Source: Paramecium octaurelia (lineage: Eukaryota > Ciliophora > Oligohymenophorea > Peniculida > Parameciidae). Taken from it: a DNA stretch of 64,000 bases. The notes beneath the pieces are model-generated. The model was not told the DNA's origin. It saw only the letters and a list, made by a program, of their open reading frames with translations, and did no database searches. A program made the translations under genes and the position numbers. Where the stretch lies: assembly GCA_905182995.1 (NCBI GenBank), contig CAJJDP010000076.1:70356-134355 (forward strand). The letters run 5' to 3'. Each line of letters starts with the position of its first letter. The first letter of the stretch is position 1. Shown one piece after another: positions 59,105-64,000 of this stretch.

Positions 59105-59562
59105 ATGTATATAAGTTGTTGGTCCTGATATAAATTCTATCAATTCCTTAGTAAGTTTGATAATAGTTTAGAGTTTTGGAAAAATAGTTACTATTTAAAT
59201 TTTGGAAAAGGTTTAAGTAAGTGGGTTTTCTAAACCGAGTTGTAACCGATAACTTAAAACTACTTTATTATTTAGAACTAGCTTGGCTATAGAGCTATGA
59301 GAATTAGTTTCAAAGTAGATTAATTCCAAATATCATATATAAGTAATTATAAAGGCAGTGAAAATTAAGTTATCTAATGTACCATTATAATTAATAACTT
59401 CTCAGGTGAGATTGATTATTCTAATTCAATATTTCTAAGAAAGATCTTAATAGTATTGAAACTAATCTAATTTTATATAGTAAAGTAGCTTATCTTATTG
59501 AGGAATCTTCTTCATTATTGACAAAAGTTCGATGGTATACATTAGAAAAAAGAATATATTGA
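59105..59562 (+). CDS. Hypothetical protein, gene model tentative
   Basis: The frames suggest MYISC, a 30-nt intron (about 59119-59150), then KFDNSLEFWKNSYYLNFGKG and FKVDQFQISYISNYKGSENQ, and finally, in another frame, KVAYLIEESSSLLTKVRWYT ending at TGA 59560-59562. At least one more intron of length 3n+2 is needed between the last two blocks; I could not place it. Composition supports a real gene. There is no domain, and it lies on the same strand as the cyclic-nucleotide-binding gene 101 bp downstream. Confidence 0.35.
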
Positions 59563-59663
59563 TTTTTCAAAAATTTTAAGTAAGCAATTAAATATTAAAT
59601 AATATTTGTCTTATTATTATCAATATAATATTCACAAACTTTTTATAATATTATAGAAAAATA

Positions 59664-61324
59664 ATGAGAGCGAATAATCGTTTCACATCAGTTATTGGGA
59701 ATTTACGTGAAATAAAGGAGGCAAACGTAATATGGAAAAATTAATATAGCTTTTGTTTAAAGTTACTAACACTTTCTAAAAAACAATTAATGAAGATACT
59801 GATATGATTAGACAGAGATGCTTACAAATTTTAACAACAGAACCAGAAAAAAGGTCGATCATGTAAGCTAAATATGTTCAAAAATACTTTGAAAGAGATT
59901 TTGCATATTTTTCGTAAGATTGTATATTAGCCTAGTAAAATAAGAGGATAATTACCAGATGATCTTTACATTAGAATTTTTAAAGATTTATAGATAGAGA
60001 GGAGTAATGCAGCTGAAGTCGTATTTAATATGGGCGACATTGGAAGGAAAATGTACTTTATTATTGATGGAGAAGTGGCCATACTGATTCCTATGTAGGA
60101 ATCACAGCATCATGATAATCATCATCACTAAAGAAGTATATTTATGTTCTAATTAAAGGATCCTCAATAGTTAAAAAATTTGATGATTTATTGAAGCACA
60201 AGTTTGCACAATATAAATTAATTGCGATAAAAAGTAAAAATGACTTTTTCGGAGAGATTGCAATTGAACAGAGAATTCCAAGAACAGCTTCAGTAGTAGC
60301 AAAAACTGAATGTGTTTTTGCTACTTTGAGTTATGAATCATATTAGAAGGTGTTGGGCTAATATTAAGAAAAGATTTTAGAGGAAAAGTTACAATTCATT
60401 AAATGCACACCACCCTTCAAAAATTGGAGTTAATCTGGTTAATTGGTTTTATTGCATAGTTGCCAGGAAATGAGTTTTGAGGCTGGATCATTCATTTATA
60501 AAAGAGGATAGAAAGGGGACTAAGTATATATAATTAAAGAAGGTGAAATACTTATAGAGAAATGGGGTAAATAACAATCAGTTGCACAAGAAGGAGATAT
60601 TTATTTGAAGAAAAACATTATAGTGGTAGGGTTATATTCAACTGGGTAGATTTTTGGGGATTATGAAGTCTATCAAACTAATATGAAATGTAGATATCTC
60701 ACAAGAATAACATAAGCTAAGGCAAGAGTAAAAACGGTTGTTTTAGCCCTCTCGATATCATAATATATTGATAATATGAGGTTGAATGAGAGAGATGGTT
60801 GGATTAGAGACTACTTCGAATAAAAGTTTAGCAAGAAATGGTTAAATAAACCAGAAATCTCTACTTAAAATGTTAGTAAGAGTCCGATTCCTTCAAATAA
60901 TAAATAGTATATCAAAAGTAGGGAGGATGGAAGATAAGCGTACAAAGTTTCCTTATCAAATAATTACTTTGAAGACTTAGAATCAGAAAATAAAAAGGAT
61001 TCAAAGGATTTATAATTGTTATCTCCTACTTAATTACATTCCTAAAATAAAAGCAACAAAACTATGAGAAAATTTTTAAGTTTATAAGGAAATTTGTTTA
61101 AGACTTAATAAAACTATGAAGCACCTTCTATGGAAATCATTATAAAGCAACTGAAAAATAAAGTAATTAAGAGTAGAGAAAACTTAACGAATGAATCAAT
61201 TTTTGATATTTCGCAGAGTAAATTTTATTCTGTTAAGAAACTCAGTGCTCCTAAACTTAAAATAGGTTTATCATTTAAATCATTTAGAGAAGGAGAACGA
61301 AATAAGTCTAAATTTTTAGACTGA
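59664..61324 (+). CDS. Protein with two cyclic-nucleotide-binding domains, no kinase
   Basis: A 530-residue soluble protein. Residues ~75-235 are a first cNMP-binding domain: LPDDLYIRIFKDLQIE, GDIGRKMYFIIDGEVAILIP, and the phosphate-binding cassette FFGEIAIEQRIPRTASVVA, with the Glu and Arg that hold the cyclic phosphate. Residues ~265-400 are a second, more divergent one (FEAGSFIYKRGQKGDQVYII, GEILIEKW, IFGDYEVYQ). The Ser/Lys-rich tail ends FREGERNKSKFLD. No kinase, TM or PKA inhibitor site (RRxS/A) was noticed before the first domain. It could be a PKA/PKG regulatory-like or Epac-like sensor. Introns at 59727-59749, 59914-59935 and 60136-60158 give exactly 531 codons. Its stop is 9 bp from the opposing gene's stop. 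Confidence 0.85.
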
Positions 61325-61333
61325 TTTATTATT

Positions 61334-61434
61334 TCACTTTTACTCTGAGTTAGACAATACATCATTTAATCCTTCTCCAAATCCTGAATCAGAACTGTCA
61401 TCATCTTCTTAAGATTCTTATGCTTCATTAGAAG

Positions 61435-61533
<99 letters not shown>

Positions 61534-62623
61534 TGCTTTGTTAATCTGAATATTCTCTTTTTGATGTAATAGTTTTTTTTAAACTTATTACTGTTTTTCC
61601 ATCAGTCATATGAGATTTATAATAATCAAGTGCTTATTAAAATTCATCTAACGTAAACTAATATATGAATTATTGAATTACTTCTTTGGCAATTTTAGTT
61701 TTTAATGAAGACTTAATAAACTTTTGTAACATTTTTAATGTCATAATTAATTCTATTTTATTTTACTCCTATAACCATATATTAAGAAAGAATCTAGAAT
61801 GAAGGACTATTCAATACCCTTAAATTGATTTCTATTCCCTCAATAAATCATTTGCCTAAATTCCTCCTATTTACCAACTATCAAGAGTCCCATACATAAT
61901 TAATATGGATCCTTTTGGCATAATATTTAAAATCTATCCACTCTATTCTCCACCAACTGCATCAAAATATACTGATGCCTAAGTTGTTTCACACATATTC
62001 TTCAACTTTTGAAGGAAATCAGGATCATTTTAATTGATAATTAATTCAGCCCCACATTCATATCGTAATTCATGAACCTGTTCTTCTCTTCTAACTACAT
62101 TTATAACTTTAATATTCTTTTCTTAAAATAGGCGATTCATCATTTTTCCTAACTGAGAAGCACCTGGATTGTTAATGATTGCTTTTACATTATTTTTCTT
62201 GCAAATGTCCAACATACCTATAACAGATAATGGATTCACAAATGAACAAGCAGCCTCATTTGATTTTACATCATTATCCAACTCTATACACAAATTTGGA
62301 TCTGCAATACTATATTCTCCATATGTTCCAAATTGGTGATTTGTGTAAAATGCTACTCTTTTGCCAGACATGCCCCAACTAGCCATTCCCCCACCTGTAA
62401 GTACAACTGTTCCGGATCCTTCAAATCCTGGAACACAAGGAAATTGTTTATTTGATTAAGACTGTCCTAAGAGAAATTTGATGTCCGATGGATTGATTGG
62501 CGCATAATCCATTCTGACCAAGAGTTGACCATCTTCAACAGTAGGAATGGGAACACTGATAACATATGGTATGGCATCTTTTGATTCTTTCCATAAACAA
62601 CTCATGGTGTTTGTTTTAGACAT
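61334..62623 (-). CDS. MDR-family quinone/enoyl reductase with poly-Gln C-terminus
   Basis: A 421-residue medium-chain dehydrogenase/reductase. The catalytic half has LLVRMDYAPINPSDIKFLLG and CVPGFEGSGTVV. The nucleotide-binding half has NNPGASQLGKMMNRLFQE, RREEQVHELRYECGAELIIN, VYFDAVGGEQSGQIL and ILIMYGTL, ending in the MDR terminus FQQALDYYKSHMTDGKTVIS. This fits NADPH-dependent quinone or trans-2-enoyl-CoA reductases; no structural zinc Cys cluster is seen. The MDR domain is followed by about 32 consecutive Gln (TAA codons) and an acidic tail (SQEDDDSSDSGFGEGLND), which the family normally lacks. One 24-nt intron (61794-61817) gives exactly 422 codons. Confidence 0.88.
61435..61530 (-). 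repeat. (TAA)n microsatellite coding about 32 Gln
   Basis: An uninterrupted ATT run on the plus strand of about 96 bases. On the minus strand it is read in frame as TAA, that is poly-Gln, inside the reductase gene. Confidence 0.95.
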
Positions 62624-62744
62624 TATATTTATAATTATTTAATGCAATTCACCGTAGAATTTATTTATTTTATTTGATATTGTTATTTGTAATTATCATT
62701 ATGATATATTTACAACAATCAAAATAATATTAAAAATTAATTGA
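62624..62744. promoter_or_regulatory. Compact divergent promoter region
   Basis: Only 121 bp separate the start codons of the minus-strand reductase (62623) and the plus-strand SANT gene (62745). Both promoters must lie here. I see no specific motif beyond AT-rich sequence. Confidence 0.5.
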
Positions 62745-64000
62745 ATGTTGTATGCTAAATTGCAATCCTATATAGGAGAAGAATTCCTAATTAAAACACT
62801 TCCTACTTAGCTCTCAAACTTTCCTTCCACAAGAGGAATTAGAGTGATGAAATGTCCAAATAATCCATTGATAATTGGAGAATTGAAACTTTAAGAAGAG
62901 CTCTATCAATTCTCAATTATTCCTCACACAGAGATCCAAGTTGAAAATTAGATCGTCACAAAAGAAACCATTTTGACAAATTTTAGCAGAATATACATAC
63001 CATGTAAGGAATGCCATACCAAACACTATTATACTTTTATTCTTCCATTGAGAGAGCCATTAAAATACGAGGCATAACGAGCAGCTCAAACCTAATTTAA
63101 TAGAGTTCATGACAAGGTGTTATATTCAAAATGGACACAGGAAGAGAAGGAGGTGCTGAAGAAATTGATACTATAATTCGGCTATGGGAGATGGAACAAA
63201 ATGCAATAACTAAAGTTTGCTAACAAGAGTAAATAAGAGATTAAAGCATTTGCGAATTCCCTTCTAAGATCAATCGTCGAACTATTGGTAAATTATGATT
63301 TAGGCGCTGGAATAGTAAATTTAATAGAGGAGAATCCCGATGATCCTTATATTGAGACTAATCAAAGTATAATTCAATACAATATTATAGAGGATTGGGA
63401 GTTGCAGAATCTAAAATAAAAGTTAATATCCATAAGTAAGAGAATTCTAATGTTGGCCAAAATTAGAGAGTTTATTAAAAAGTTTAAGGAACACCAATTA
63501 AAAAACTTAGGAATCAAAGACAAATCGTAATGTAAAATGTATACTGATAAATTAGTAAAATGGGATTATCTTTTGGGATTCATTCCAAGTAGCTCCTTTT
63601 ATTCACAAAGACCATCAATTTGGTGGACAAGAAAACATGATAGCGATCTGATTAGAGGAGTGTATTAATATGGATATACAAATCATTTAATAATTAAGGA
63701 GGCTAGTGACCTTTGTTTTAAGGATTTATCTACATGTATAATAGGTTGTATTATGACTATTAGCTCAAAATTATTAAGAGTTCCCATTTCCAGAGACATT
63801 GAATAAGAGAGTGAAGAAACTAGTTTAGATAATATAGAAGTTTGATGGGTTTTATGATTTTGATAATTTGGCATAGAGTGATGATGAGGAGGAGAAATCA
63901 TGGTCGATTGCTGAGAAGCAAGCTTTATTTAATTTATTGTGTGATTATGGTGTACCTATTGGCGTTGATGGCAGACAAAATTGGTAAGAACTTAAAGATA
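62745..64000 (+). CDS. SANT/Myb-domain chromatin protein, 3' end beyond the window
   Basis: From ATG 62745 the frame is open to the window end (at least 409 residues) with one 28-nt intron (63736-63763). It has a Cys-containing block (RIYIPCKECHTKHYYTFILP), then a first SANT/Myb repeat (SKWTQEEKEVLKKLILQFG...RWNKMQQ). A segment WWTRKHDSDLIRGVYQYGYT resembles the region after the helicase in CHD-type remodellers. Further on are FPFPETLNKRVKKLV and a second Myb-like start (KSWSIAEKQALFNLLCDYGV...NWQELK). It is probably a nuclear chromatin-associated factor. No helicase domain is seen in the part present. The incomplete 3' end is due to the window edge. Confidence 0.75.

Overview
The window reads as macronuclear DNA of a ciliate, almost certainly a Paramecium. 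It is very AT-rich. Long reading frames are crossed freely by TAA and TAG, which stand where families expect Gln, and every gene that could be followed ends in TGA. Introns are tiny (about 20-35 nt, mostly GTA...TAG). Wherever a gene model was completed with these rules, its spliced length came out as an exact multiple of three. Genes lie on both strands with gaps as small as 5-10 bp.

Layout. 0.2-8.3 kb: a Gln-rich protein, a casein-kinase-1-like kinase that appears fused to a truncated haemoglobin, a mini-Slu7 protein, a lipid-anchored AGC kinase, a cathepsin C-like protease, a p23 co-chaperone and a PH protein. 8.3-12.3 kb: an RPA1-like OB-fold protein. 13.4-23.4 kb: an M1 aminopeptidase, a six-TM protein, an APH-acyl-CoA dehydrogenase fusion, an HMG-box protein, a Cpn10-like protein, a small MGxC protein and a PP2C phosphatase. 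24.6-34.7 kb: small unknown proteins, a VTT-domain membrane protein, a second CK1 and a TBC Rab-GAP. 34.8-41.7 kb: a twin-CX9C protein, a Cys-rich surface protein, an RNF10 homologue and an E2 ubiquitin-conjugating enzyme. 42.8-47.3 kb: an adenylyl cyclase carrying a voltage-sensor-like domain. 47.4-52.2 kb: a vWA alpha-kinase with a Gly-Met-Pro repeat. 52.9-64 kb: a coiled-coil membrane protein, a 5S rRNA gene, small genes, a protein with two cyclic-nucleotide-binding domains, a zinc-type alcohol dehydrogenase-like enzyme with a poly-Gln tract, and a SANT/Myb chromatin protein that runs off the end.

Much of the content is signalling: four protein kinases, one phosphatase, one cyclase, one cyclic-nucleotide-binding protein, a Rab-GAP and a PH protein. 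The cyclase and the cyclic-nucleotide-binding protein could act in one cAMP/cGMP pathway, but the sequence does not prove it.

Five places hold an N (one run of seven Ns) immediately followed by a second copy of the 1.3-1.4 kb just before it. These look like unmerged overlapping contig ends, not biological tandem duplications. Removing one copy restores each interrupted gene that could be tested. One pair differs by 24 bp inside a coding repeat. No transposon, CRISPR array, virus-like element or tRNA was recognised.
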